Origin: Verrucomicrobiota bacterium
GTDB taxonomy: Bacteria; Verrucomicrobiota; Verrucomicrobiia; Chthoniobacterales; UBA10450
Direction of reading: 5' to 3'
Length of the DNA stretch: 51,753 bases
Assembly (NCBI GenBank): GCA_003218535.1
Contig: QHNV01000057.1
Coordinates: 1 to 51,753 of the forward strand
In this document: positions 9,274-19,088 of the stretch, one piece after another
Numbering within the stretch: position 1 is the stretch's first letter
Layout of the letters: each line of letters begins with the position of its first letter
The notes under the pieces: model-generated
What the model saw: the letters and a program-made list of their open reading frames with translations, nothing else
The model's database searches: none
Told to the model about the DNA's origin: nothing
Position numbers and translations under genes: made by a program

Positions 9274-10824
9274 CTAGTTCATAGCTGCAATCATTTCGCT
9301 GGCATGAGCCTTGCCCATCAAAGCGCCACGACGCTGCGGAGTCATCGTCAGCGTGCGCTCAAACTCTTTGAGAGCTTCCTGCGGTCGATTTAATTCCAGC
9401 AGCAGGTCACCAAGCTGTTCGCGCGCTGGAACGATCGCACCTGGTGTGACCGGACGCTTTTCGACAGCGTCCTCTTCGTCGGCCGCATCGCGGATGAGCT
9501 TGAGAGCTTCGTCATCTTTTCCCTCGGCGTGCGCTAGCCATGCCCGCGCTTCATTAATCTGGACGTGTACTTGCGTAGCCCAGTAATCATCGCCCAGCCC
9601 GTGCAACCGTTCGTAAGAGTTTTCTAACTTTTCGATCTCCCGCCGTGCCGCGCCCCGCTGCCCGCTACGCGCGAGTCCGATCGCACGCGCCCACATGGTG
9701 ATGGCGGAAAGGTTCGGTTGCGCGCCGGAAATGGGTTCGAGCCCAGCAGCCTTTGCCCACTGCCGACGTTCAATAGCGTAGCGCACGGGCATGGCGCTTG
9801 CCGCGTAGCCTACCTTGAACTCGCCCGCGTGCAGGTCCGACATTGCGCGCAGATCTTCAAGAACACGCGCCGCTTCGGTATCGCGACCGAGTTGTAAGTA
9901 GGCATACGTGAGATAATCCATAGCATGCAATTCTTCGCCGATGTCGCCTTGAGCGTGTGCGGCGGTTCTCGCGGCGAGGTTTGAAGCGATCGAGTCCTCC
10001 CACATTCCCAATCGCGTATAGATGTGCGAAGGCATGTGCAAGGCATGCGGTGCTGACGGCGCAATCTGGGAATAAGCACGAGCCGGAGCTACTCCGCGGC
10101 GCGCCATTTCGGAGTTGTCGCATGCGTGAATCAAATAGTGCGGAATGCCCGGATGCTGCCGGAATTTCTGGAACAACGGTTCGAGCAATGCAGCGGCTTT
10201 CTTCTCATTGGCATGAGTGTTGTCAGTTGGCGACGCGGTGGCGATCAGTGCCAGCGCGTAAAAGACCTGGCACTCGACATCGTCGGGATAACGTTCGGCG
10301 AGTTTCCCCATCGCCACTGTGTAATCGTTCGCACGCTCATGGTATGGGACAGAATCCGGTTTTGCGTAGATCGTGCTTAGCGCATCAATAAAACCGCGTT
10401 CCCGTTCTGAACCGCCAATGCGTCTGGCTTGCTCAATCTCTCCCTGACCCCGCGCCACGTCTTCCGGAGCCAGATAAGGTTCCCATAACTGGTGAAAATA
10501 AGTCATGGCCACGCCCCAATGGGCGACGGCGCAATTTGGATCTTTAGCTATCACCTCGCGAAACGTTTTTTCTGCTGCCGAGTACGCAAAGGAATGCAAA
10601 AGCGCCACAGCCCGCTCAAACTCTGGTTGGACATCTGCAGAGCAAGATGTGCGGAAGTGCACGGTACCAAGTCTCTCTGGTACAGGATGCTCGTGGTTCT
10701 GCGCGATTACGATCGATTGCGAATTCGGCAGGGCGAAACATACGAGCGAGAAAGATAGCCCGAAGATCGCCCACACTCTTAAATGTTGAGGCATCAGGGT
10801 AATCATCACACGCGTCTCATCCAA
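9274..10824 (-). CDS. TPR-repeat secreted protein
   Basis: N-terminal signal-like segment; helical repeats (FERAVALLHSFAYSAAEKTFREVIAKDPNCAVAHWGVAM). Confidence 0.7.
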   Translation of the reverse strand: MDETRVMITLMPQHLRVWAIFGLSFSLVCFALPNSQSIVIAQNHEHPVPERLGTVHFRTSCSADVQPEFERAVALLHSFAYSAAEKTFREVIAKDPNCAVAHWGVAMTYFHQLWEPYLAPEDVARGQGEIEQARRIGGSERERGFIDALSTIYAKPDSVPYHERANDYTVAMGKLAERYPDDVECQVFYALALIATASPTDNTHANEKKAAALLEPLFQKFRQHPGIPHYLIHACDNSEMARRGVAPARAYSQIAPSAPHALHMPSHIYTRLGMWEDSIASNLAARTAAHAQGDIGEELHAMDYLTYAYLQLGRDTEAARVLEDLRAMSDLHAGEFKVGYAASAMPVRYAIERRQWAKAAGLEPISGAQPNLSAITMWARAIGLARSGQRGAARREIEKLENSYERLHGLGDDYWATQVHVQINEARAWLAHAEGKDDEALKLIRDAADEEDAVEKRPVTPGAIVPAREQLGDLLLELNRPQEALKEFERTLTMTPQRRGALMGKAHASEMIAAMN

Positions 10825-11175
10825 TCAGTTTATTTGTCGATCGCAAAAAAATAACTTTGCCGCGGCTTATCGCTATCATCCACGCGTTTTTTAGAATCTT
10901 GCGGATCTGAAGGATGGATGGGGATGTTACGGGCTTGACGCGTTCGCGAAGTTTTGACGTGATCGGTGTCGCCACGCGACATTTGGATCGACAGCCATGA
11001 CGAAATTTATTTTGCCCTCCCGCGACGCATTTATAGAATCCTCATTGCCCCTCGGACTCGCGATTAACCTTAACCCTTTGCAGCGTCTGAACGAAGCACA
11101 TCCTGATCACTGTTTTGATTTGTTAGCAGCGTGGCGATTGCCGACCGTCAGCGCAAACGCGGCGGACTAGTACCC

Positions 11176-11901
11176 ATGGCGAATTTCTTCCCACGCTGGA
11201 CGAACTGGTTGCCGCTCAAGCTCGTGGTCTGTGGCATTGTGTTCGCCTGTGGATTGACCGCCGCGGCGTGGTATTACGTGACGCCAAAATACACCAAAGT
11301 CGGTTATCAACCGATCCAACCCGTGCCGTTTCCGCACGACATTCACGTTTCGCAATTAGGAATGGATTGTCGGTATTGTCACAGCTTTGTAGAAATGGCA
11401 GCGCAATCGAACGTCCCGAACACCCAAACCTGTATGAACTGCCATACGCAGGTGCAAAAGGATAACCCAAAGCTTGAGCCAGTTCGGGCAAGCTGGAGAA
11501 CGGGCAACCCGATCGAGTGGGTATGGATCCATCGCACGGTCGATTACGTTTATTACAATCACGCAGCGCACGTGAACCGCGGCATCAGCTGTTTCAGTTG
11601 CCACGGCCCGGTCAATCACATGTCGGTGGTGTCTATGGCCAAGCCCCACAGCATGGCCTGGTGCTTGGAATGCCATCGGCACCCTGAAAATTTCCTGCGA
11701 CCCGAAGACCAGGTTTTCAATCTCGATTGGAAACCGGACGACATGAAACCGCCGGAGTTTGTGGCGAAATATGGGCAACCAAGTGATGCGCGTGAAGATT
11801 TTTCGAAGAAGAAGAGACTCACTCAAGCCGAGATCGGCCAGACCTTAAAAGAGCGCTGGAACATTAATCCGCCAACAAATTGTCAGGGTTGCCACCGATG
11901 A
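11176..11901 (+). CDS. actA: Alternative complex III subunit A, pentaheme cytochrome c
   Basis: Five CxxCH motifs: CRYCH, CMNCH, CFSCH, CLECH, CQGCH; N-terminal TM; first gene of act operon. Start set at MANFFPRWTNW. Confidence 0.88.
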   Translation: MANFFPRWTNWLPLKLVVCGIVFACGLTAAAWYYVTPKYTKVGYQPIQPVPFPHDIHVSQLGMDCRYCHSFVEMAAQSNVPNTQTCMNCHTQVQKDNPKLEPVRASWRTGNPIEWVWIHRTVDYVYYNHAAHVNRGISCFSCHGPVNHMSVVSMAKPHSMAWCLECHRHPENFLRPEDQVFNLDWKPDDMKPPEFVAKYGQPSDAREDFSKKKRLTQAEIGQTLKERWNINPPTNCQGCHR

Positions 11902-14900
11902 AACGCGTATTTCACCATCCACCAGAGCCAACCACAGGAAAGCGTTACTGGCGCAGTCTAGGCGAGTTGAGTGATACACCCGAATTTCGCCAATGGCTGG
12001 AACGGGAATTCCCTCCAGGCGCAGCGGAATTGAACGGCGATGAATGGTCGCGGCGCGATTTCCTGAAGTTAATGGGCGCATCGATGGCGCTGGCGGGGGT
12101 TGGCCTAACGAGTTGTCGTCGGCCGGAACTGCATCTGGTTCCCTTTACCAAAAACGTGGAGTGGACGATTCCCGGGAAATTTCTCTACTACGCGACCGCG
12201 ATGCCTCGGCGCACCGGCGGCATTCCGCTGATTGCCACTACCGTGGATGGGCGTCCCATCAAGCTCGAAGGCAATCCGCTGCATCCCGCCTCGGCTGGCA
12301 CCACCGACACTTTCGTTCAGGCGTCGGTTCTTGATCTCTACGATCCGACCCGGTCGAAACGATTTGCTCAAAAGGGGAAACGCAGCACGCGCGAAGATTT
12401 TGAAAAGTACGTCAGCGAGCTTCGCAAAACATTCCTCAGCGATCAGGGCGATGGTCTGGCTTTCCTGGTTGAAGAGACGAACTCGCCTACGCGCGAGCGG
12501 TTGCGCATGGAGCTGGAAAAGGTTTTTCCGAACATGCGGTGGTGCGTGTACGAGCCGCTCCTCAGTCAGGAACAAACGATTGCGGTGGAAAACGTATTCG
12601 GAGCTGGCGCGCGGCTGATTCCCAGATTCGACCGCGTTGATGTTATTCTTGCTTTAGACAGCGATTTTCTCGACTGCGGACAGGGCGATCTTGAGACCGT
12701 GCGCGCGTTCACTTCGCGCCGCAGGGTGAATTCTGCGGTAGACAACATGAATCGGCTCTATGTCGTCGAGAATCGTTTCACGCTCACTGGCGCCATGGCC
12801 GACCATCGGCTGCGTTGTCCCGCGAGCCAAATCGCCGCGTTCGCACACGCGCTTGCGGGAAAAATTCTTTCTGGAACGAACGACGCCAGCTTGGGCACAG
12901 TCTTTGGCAATCTGCAGGGTCTGAATGGCGGAGGGACCTTCGATGAGAAGTGGGTTAGCGAGGCAGCGAATGACCTGCTCGCAAAACCAGGCGCTAGCTT
13001 GGTGCTCGTGGGCCCAACGCAGCCAGTCGCAGTGCAATTGCTCGTTTATGCGATCAATGCTGCGCTGAAAAACCTCGGCCAAACGTTAGTTGTTCGCCAG
13101 CTTCCGCGTCCGGCAGCTGCCGGACGAACAATCGACATTTCGCAACTGGCGAGGGATATCAACGACGGACGGATCAAACAGCTTTTCATTCTTGGAGGCG
13201 ATCCGGTCTATAACGCGCCGCGCGGATTGGTGGAAGATCCGCAGAAAAAGCTGCCGCTGGATTGGAGCGATCTGCAAAAGAAAGTGCCGAACATTGTCCG
13301 GCTCGGATACCACGAGGATGCCACATCCGCGCTAAGCCAGTGGCACGTCCCGCTGGCGCATTATCTAGAATCTTGGGGCGACGCCCTCACGGCCGGTGGC
13401 GGTTACCTGTCGATTCAACCGATGATACTGCCGTTGTTCGGAGGGCTCAGCGAAATCGAACTGATCAACATGCTGGCAGGGGGGCCGAAGGTGCAAGGAC
13501 CGGAGTTGGTGCAAGAGACTTTTCGCCTAACAAATCCACCGGGAGATTTTCAAACCGCGTGGTCGCGCTTTCTACACGACGGATTTGCCTCGCACGTTCG
13601 GCCGCGTGATCAGGCGCCGCCCGCGTTTAATGCAAACGCAGCGGGTCCGCTCGTCCAAAATTCGTGGACATTGACGACGGCGCCCACGCCGGATTCACCA
13701 GAAATTGTCCTAACGGCCAGCTATGCGATGGACGATGGCCGCTACGCCAATAACGGCTGGCTTCAGGAATTGCCCGACCCAATCACAAAACTCACCTGGG
13801 ACAACGCGGCGTTGATCAGTCCTGCTTACGCGAAAAGGCTGGGCGTTGAGGCCGGCGATTTGTTGCAAATCACAATCGATGAAAAGAGCTCTGCCGGGAC
13901 GCCAGTAAAACGCCAGCTTGTGATCGCAACACTCGTGTCGCCGGGTCACGCGGACAATTCCGTTACGATCCCGCTGGGTTACGGCCGAAAAATGCCACAG
14001 TTCTATGAGTTGCCCTACGCGGGTGCTGATCTGAAAGAAAGACCGGGCATCGAGGAGCAGTCGGGCTTTAACGGTTACTTTCTGCGCACGGCGGCAAATC
14101 CGCATTTCGTCGCCGCTGGCGGCAAGGGGGTTGCGAGCGTGCAGGTGACCAAGGTCGGTCGCACTTATCCTCTGTCGATCGTGCAGGAACACTTCAGTAT
14201 TGAAGGTCGCGGTCTTGTCCGGGAAGCGACGCTGGAGGGCTATCGCGCGAACAATGAGTTCGCGAAGAAAATTCCGGGCGAAGAAGAACTGCCGTATCCG
14301 CCGCCGAGCTTGTACACGCACCCGCCGCTGGATGCGCCACAGCAGTGGGGCATGAGCATCGATCTGAATGTGTGCACCGGGTGCAGCGCGTGTGTGATCG
14401 CCTGCCAGGCCGAGAACAACGTCCCAGTCGTGGGCAAGTTACAGGTGGCGCATGGCCGTATCATGCACTGGCTCCGCATCGATCGCTATTACGCCAGCCG
14501 GAAACCATTCAACCAGGACCGCGGCGAATGGCCGGAGAATCCCGAGATCGTGCATCAGCCGATGCCCTGCCAGCATTGCGAGAACGCGCCGTGCGAAACG
14601 GTTTGTCCGGTCAATGCGACCATTCACAGCGAGGACGGTCTTAACGTCATGGCTTACAATCGGTGCGTCGGCACGCGATTTTGCTCCAATAACTGCCCGT
14701 TCAAGGTGCGCCGGTTTAATTATTTCGATTACAATCAGCGACCCGTCGGCAAGAGGAAGATCGCCGGCGCACTAAGCATCTACGAAGAATACTTCGCACC
14801 ACTGACAAGCAAGGGCGCACCGGACACTATCAAGATGCAGAAGAATCCTAACGTGACTGTGCGCATGCGCGGCGTGATGGAGAAGTGCACCTTCTGCGTG

Positions 14901-15215
14901 CAACGCATCGAGGAAGCAAAGATTGCGGCGCTTGCCCGTGCTGGTGCCTCTGCGGACAAGCGCATCCCGCGCGATTCGTTCACGACAGCCTGCGCGCAAG
15001 CCTGTCCCACGGGAGCGATTGTTTTTGGTGACATCAAGGATCCGGAAAGCCGCGTCTCAAAACTGAAACAGCAGGACCGCAACTATCGGTTGCTGGATTA
15101 TTTGAACGTCAGGGCGCGAACCAGTTATCTCGCGCGGATTCGCAATCCGAATCCGAAAATGCCTGATGCCGAAAATATCGGAGTCGCAAGCTTGGTGGAG
15201 AGGGTACCAGAATGA
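11898..15215 (+). CDS. actB: Alternative complex III subunit B (molybdopterin oxidoreductase-like + Fe-S domain)
   Basis: SRRDFLKLMGASMALAG Tat-like signal, CTGCSACVIACQAENNVPVVGK and CQHCENAPCETVCPVNAT ferredoxin motifs; 4-bp ATGA overlap with actA. Confidence 0.9.
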   Translation: MKRVFHHPPEPTTGKRYWRSLGELSDTPEFRQWLEREFPPGAAELNGDEWSRRDFLKLMGASMALAGVGLTSCRRPELHLVPFTKNVEWTIPGKFLYYATAMPRRTGGIPLIATTVDGRPIKLEGNPLHPASAGTTDTFVQASVLDLYDPTRSKRFAQKGKRSTREDFEKYVSELRKTFLSDQGDGLAFLVEETNSPTRERLRMELEKVFPNMRWCVYEPLLSQEQTIAVENVFGAGARLIPRFDRVDVILALDSDFLDCGQGDLETVRAFTSRRRVNSAVDNMNRLYVVENRFTLTGAMADHRLRCPASQIAAFAHALAGKILSGTNDASLGTVFGNLQGLNGGGTFDEKWVSEAANDLLAKPGASLVLVGPTQPVAVQLLVYAINAALKNLGQTLVVRQLPRPAAAGRTIDISQLARDINDGRIKQLFILGGDPVYNAPRGLVEDPQKKLPLDWSDLQKKVPNIVRLGYHEDATSALSQWHVPLAHYLESWGDALTAGGGYLSIQPMILPLFGGLSEIELINMLAGGPKVQGPELVQETFRLTNPPGDFQTAWSRFLHDGFASHVRPRDQAPPAFNANAAGPLVQNSWTLTTAPTPDSPEIVLTASYAMDDGRYANNGWLQELPDPITKLTWDNAALISPAYAKRLGVEAGDLLQITIDEKSSAGTPVKRQLVIATLVSPGHADNSVTIPLGYGRKMPQFYELPYAGADLKERPGIEEQSGFNGYFLRTAANPHFVAAGGKGVASVQVTKVGRTYPLSIVQEHFSIEGRGLVREATLEGYRANNEFAKKIPGEEELPYPPPSLYTHPPLDAPQQWGMSIDLNVCTGCSACVIACQAENNVPVVGKLQVAHGRIMHWLRIDRYYASRKPFNQDRGEWPENPEIVHQPMPCQHCENAPCETVCPVNATIHSEDGLNVMAYNRCVGTRFCSNNCPFKVRRFNYFDYNQRPVGKRKIAGALSIYEEYFAPLTSKGAPDTIKMQKNPNVTVRMRGVMEKCTFCVQRIEEAKIAALARAGASADKRIPRDSFTTACAQACPTGAIVFGDIKDPESRVSKLKQQDRNYRLLDYLNVRARTSYLARIRNPNPKMPDAENIGVASLVERVPE

Positions 15216-15239
15216 AACGGAAGGCCTTAGATTGTATCC

Positions 15240-15290
15240 GGGTACCTGTGACAAGTCCTGTTCCGACCGTCCCCAGCGCCGTGGCTACAG
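15240..15290. repeat. Possible REP-like element in the actB-actC gap
   Basis: Minus strand CCTGTAGCCACGGCGCTGGGGACGGTCGGAACAGGAC carries the same TGTAGC anchor; unusually long gap in an otherwise tightly packed operon. Confidence 0.35.
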
Positions 15291-15315
15291 GAGCGGTGGA
15301 GCTTGCAATATAATT

Positions 15316-16614
15316 ATGGACGCGGCGCCAACAGCAACAGGACCGATTAAAGAGGCCGAGAGGCGAATTACGCGTGTTCCGCTGGTATTGAACCGGCGTA
15401 ATTTCAGTTGGCTGACGGAACGCATTTCCGGCGTGGTGGAACAACCCGCGCCACGCTGGTGGTGGGTGGCGTTCACCATTACTGCAAGCGCCGCGACGTT
15501 TGGACTTTTTTGCATCGGATACCAGATTTCCACCGGGGTCGGCACATGGGGAAATCAGATCCCGGTCGGCTGGGCTTGGGACATTACCAATTTCGTTTTT
15601 TGGATCGGTATCGGACATGATCTCGCGCCGGTGCCTAACAACTGGGCGATCTGGCAAAATTTCCGCAGCGCGCTTATGTGGGACGTTTTTGCGGTTTCGA
15701 CCTATTTTACCGTCTCCGTCCTATTTTGGTACACCGGTTTGGTCCCGGATTTGGCGACGCTGCGCGACCGGGCGACCACAAAGGTCAGGAAGTTTCTTTT
15801 CGGAGTGTTCGCGTGTGGGTGGCGCGGCTCGAATCGAAACTGGCGTCATTACGAAATGGCCTATCTTCTCTTGGCCGGCCTTTCCACGCCGCTGGTTCTT
15901 TCGGTCCACAGCGTGGTATCATTTGATTTCGCCACGACGCTTGTGCCCACATGGCACACGACAATCTTCCCGCCCTATTTCGTCGCGGGCGCAATATTTG
16001 GCGGATTCGCCATGGTGTTGACTCTGCTGTTGCCCTGCCGCGCGATGTTCAAATTGCAGGATGTAATCACGCCGCAGCACATCGACAAAATGGCGAAGAT
16101 CATTTTGTTGACCGGTTCATTCGTCGGTTACGCCTACACGATGGAGTTTTTCTTGGCTTGGTACAGCGGCAATTCCTACGAGCGGTTCGCGTTTTGGAAT
16201 CGCGTTTTCGGACCTTACTGGTGGTACTGGTGGTTCGGCATGCTCTTCTGCAATTGCCTCTCGCCGCAACTTTTCTGGTTCCGGTGGTGCCGTTACAACA
16301 TCTTGGTCGTCTTTTTCGTGGCGATGTGCGTGAACGCCGGCATGTGGTTTGAGCGTTTCATCATTATTGCCGGCGGTTTGGCTCGCGATTTCCTGCCATC
16401 ATCGTGGAGAATTTATCATCCGACGTGGGTGGACATCTGGACCTACATCGGGACGCTCGGGATTTTCACGTCGCTGTTCCTGCTCTTCGTTCGGTTTTTA
16501 CCCATGATCGCGATGTCGGAAGTGAAGACTGCCGTACCGGAAGCGGACCCGCATTACACCACGCCCCCGGGGATTCAATCGGTATCTCCCGGCGGGAAGG
16601 AGCGCACCCGATGA
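15316..16614 (+). CDS. actC: Alternative complex III subunit C (NrfD-like membrane subunit)
   Basis: Multi-TM NrfD-like protein (NFVFWIGIGHDLAPV..., HSVVSFDFATTLVPTWHTTIFPPYFVAGAIFGGFAMV); start at MDAAPTATGPIKEAE rather than 15166. Confidence 0.88.
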   Translation: MDAAPTATGPIKEAERRITRVPLVLNRRNFSWLTERISGVVEQPAPRWWWVAFTITASAATFGLFCIGYQISTGVGTWGNQIPVGWAWDITNFVFWIGIGHDLAPVPNNWAIWQNFRSALMWDVFAVSTYFTVSVLFWYTGLVPDLATLRDRATTKVRKFLFGVFACGWRGSNRNWRHYEMAYLLLAGLSTPLVLSVHSVVSFDFATTLVPTWHTTIFPPYFVAGAIFGGFAMVLTLLLPCRAMFKLQDVITPQHIDKMAKIILLTGSFVGYAYTMEFFLAWYSGNSYERFAFWNRVFGPYWWYWWFGMLFCNCLSPQLFWFRWCRYNILVVFFVAMCVNAGMWFERFIIIAGGLARDFLPSSWRIYHPTWVDIWTYIGTLGIFTSLFLLFVRFLPMIAMSEVKTAVPEADPHYTTPPGIQSVSPGGKERTR

Positions 16615-17168
16615 TGAAGACTCCGTTCGGTCACACAGTTTACGCCATGGGTGCGGAGTATCCGAGCGCAGCCGCGCTTTACGAAGCGGCCAAGCGCGTT
16701 CGGGACGCGGGTTTCAGGCGGTGGGACGTTTACTCTCCGTTTCCCATCCATGGAATGGACGAAGCGATGGGGCTTGGAAAATCGTGGTTGAGCGGCTGGG
16801 TTTTGTTTGGCGGAGTTTCGGGTCTGCTCACCGCTGCGTTAGTTGAATTTGGGCCATCCTGGGGTCTCTATCGGCTCGATGTGCACGGCAAGCCGTGGAA
16901 TTTTTGGACCGTCCCGGCGTTTTTTCCGATCATGTTCGAGCTGACTGTACTCTTCGGCGCGTTCGCTTCATTTTTTGCGTGGCTTGGCATGAACGGATTG
17001 CCGCGCTGGTACCATCCGATGTTCAACTGGGAGCGATTTAGCCGCGTAACCAACGACGGATTTTTTCTGGCGATTGAAGCGCGCGATCCACGCTTTACCG
17101 AAACTGGCGTCCGCGAATTACTGGAGCAAACCGGCGGACAGCACATCACGATCGTTCACGAGGACTGA
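16611..17168 (+). CDS. actD: Alternative complex III subunit D (DUF3341)
   Basis: MMKTPFGHTVYAMGAEYPSAAALYEAAKRVRDAGFRRWDVYSPFPIHGMDEAMGL; ATGA overlap with actC. Confidence 0.88.
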   Translation: MMKTPFGHTVYAMGAEYPSAAALYEAAKRVRDAGFRRWDVYSPFPIHGMDEAMGLGKSWLSGWVLFGGVSGLLTAALVEFGPSWGLYRLDVHGKPWNFWTVPAFFPIMFELTVLFGAFASFFAWLGMNGLPRWYHPMFNWERFSRVTNDGFFLAIEARDPRFTETGVRELLEQTGGQHITIVHED

Positions 17169-17171
17169 CAA

Positions 17172-17888
17172 ATGTTGCGAGGATTTCTGGTGATTTTTCT
17201 CTTATGCGCGATTGCGATCCTCGCGGTGTTTGGATTTCGCGGGCAAACCGGCACCCAACCCCCAACGGAAGTTTTTCCGGATATGGTGCGCCAGATGAAG
17301 GTGCGCGCACAAGCGCCGCTCGATTTTTTCGCGGATGGGCGCGGTCCGCGTTTGCCGGTTGCGGGCACAGTCCCGATTGGCTACGAAATGCCGAAGCCGG
17401 AGACGACACAATCCCACGCTGCTGAAGTTGGTTCCTGGTCGCATCCGGAGGCAAGTTTTAGCGCCGGCACCGATTACTACAACACTGGGAAGATGCGCGA
17501 TCACTGGGGGACGGGTATTCCGCTGGAAGTAACGCCCGAGTTGATGGAGCGGGGACAGCAACGTTTCAATATCACATGCGCGATGTGCCACGGCGCTGGG
17601 GCTGCGGGCAATGGAATCACCAAACAGTACGGCCTCGCCACCGTGGTTTCTCTTCAGGATGAACGCATCCGCAAAATGTCGGACGGCGAGATTTTCAACA
17701 CGATCACCAGCGGCAAAAACACCATGATGGCTTACGGGCCGAACATCATCGTGCCAGATCGCTGGGCAATCATTGCTTATTTGCGTGCTTTACAGCGCAG
17801 TCAAAACGCAACGATCGCCGATGTTCCAGAGGAGCATCGCGCCGAACTGGAGAAACCGGCGTCAACGCCGCCGGCTACAGGAAAATGA
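17172..17888 (+). CDS. actE: Alternative complex III subunit E (monoheme cytochrome c)
   Basis: CAMCHGAGAAGNG heme motif, N-terminal TM; position in operon. Confidence 0.88.
   Translation: MLRGFLVIFLLCAIAILAVFGFRGQTGTQPPTEVFPDMVRQMKVRAQAPLDFFADGRGPRLPVAGTVPIGYEMPKPETTQSHAAEVGSWSHPEASFSAGTDYYNTGKMRDHWGTGIPLEVTPELMERGQQRFNITCAMCHGAGAAGNGITKQYGLATVVSLQDERIRKMSDGEIFNTITSGKNTMMAYGPNIIVPDRWAIIAYLRALQRSQNATIADVPEEHRAELEKPASTPPATGK
17855..17881 (-). repeat. REP-like hairpin encoding the C-terminus of actE
   Basis: Minus strand CTGTAGCCGGCGGCGTTGACGCCGGTT: TGTAGC anchor, CGGCG/CGCCG stem; encodes ...PASTPPATGK. Confidence 0.6.
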
Positions 17889-19087
17889 GCGAGCGTTCAC
17901 AGACCGTGCCGACGCCAGAAGGCGAATATTTCGAGAGCAGCCGCTTTGCGGGTCTTTCATTCCTGCTCGGATTGGTTTCTGTGATCACGCTGGTGCTGTG
18001 CGCGGTCGGCGCATTCGTAAATCCGCATCAGCTAAGTTATTCGTGGCTGTTTGCGTTTGCGTTCTTCTTCACGCTCTGCGCCGGCTGCTTTTTCTGGACA
18101 ATCGTCCACCATGCGACCGACGCCGAATGGACGGTCGTGGTGCGCCGTCAGTTGGAAAACATTGCGGTGTTGCTGGCAGTGTTGGCGCTCTTGTTTGTTC
18201 CCATCCTTCTGTTGCGCCACCATCTTTATGCCTGGATGGATATTCCACGCGGGCACGAGGCGGCGCTCGACTCCAAGCGTGCTTATCTCAATTTCACCTT
18301 CTTTGTCGTCCGCGCGATCGTCTTCCTTGGTTCCTTCATCGTTGCGTCACAACTATTGCGCTGCCTTTCCGTTCGCCAGGACACAGACGGCAACCCGCGT
18401 TTCACAATCTGGATGCGCAGGGTCTCCTTCGCGAGCCTGCCGATGTTTGCATTCTGTCTTACTTTTGGCGCGTTCGATTGGCTAATGAGCCTCAACTACC
18501 GCTGGTTCTCAACGATGTTCGGCGTGTACATCTTCGCGGGTGCGGCCGGTAGTTCGATGTCGCTGTTGGTATTGGTAATCACGGCTTTGCGGCAAGCCGG
18601 TTACCTGAAAGACGTCGTCACAGTCGAGCATTATCACATCATGGGGAAATGGATGTTCGCGTTTTGCATTTTCTGGGCCTACATCGGCTTCGGCCAGTAC
18701 ATGCTCATCTGGTATGCAAACATCCCGGAAGAAACACAATTTTTCCTCGCTCGAAACACCCAATCCTGGTGGGTGTTGAGTATGCTGCTAGTGATTGGGC
18801 GCTTCTTCGGCCCATTCGCGATTTTGCTTTTGCGCTCGATCAAAAAAAACCCGCATCAGCTTTCTATCGTAGCCGGTTGGATTCTGTTCATGCAATTGCT
18901 CGACATGTACCTCATTGTGCTGCCCGCGTTACACGGTACCGGAGTACATGCCAGCATTTGGGATTTGCTTTCCCTTATCGCCGTCGGCGCGACGCTCGGT
19001 TTCGTTTATCTGCGACTTGTGCCCAGGAGTTCGCTCTTTCCCGTTCGCGACCCGCGCCTCATCGAGTCTTTGAAATTAGTTAACTGA
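17885..19087 (+). CDS. actF: Alternative complex III subunit F (membrane subunit)
   Basis: Multi-TM; ATGA overlap with actE; typical final act gene. Confidence 0.87.
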   Translation: MSERSQTVPTPEGEYFESSRFAGLSFLLGLVSVITLVLCAVGAFVNPHQLSYSWLFAFAFFFTLCAGCFFWTIVHHATDAEWTVVVRRQLENIAVLLAVLALLFVPILLLRHHLYAWMDIPRGHEAALDSKRAYLNFTFFVVRAIVFLGSFIVASQLLRCLSVRQDTDGNPRFTIWMRRVSFASLPMFAFCLTFGAFDWLMSLNYRWFSTMFGVYIFAGAAGSSMSLLVLVITALRQAGYLKDVVTVEHYHIMGKWMFAFCIFWAYIGFGQYMLIWYANIPEETQFFLARNTQSWWVLSMLLVIGRFFGPFAILLLRSIKKNPHQLSIVAGWILFMQLLDMYLIVLPALHGTGVHASIWDLLSLIAVGATLGFVYLRLVPRSSLFPVRDPRLIESLKLVN

Positions 19088-19088
19088 A

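Noticed and set aside
13710-14321. 203-aa minus-strand ORF antisense to actB
   Set aside because: Antisense to a strongly supported conserved gene; no recognisable domain.
16404-17168. N-terminal extension of the actD ORF (254 aa in the track)
   Set aside because: The extension is out-of-frame actC sequence; MMKTPFGHTVYAMG at 16611 gives a standard ActD with an ATGA overlap.
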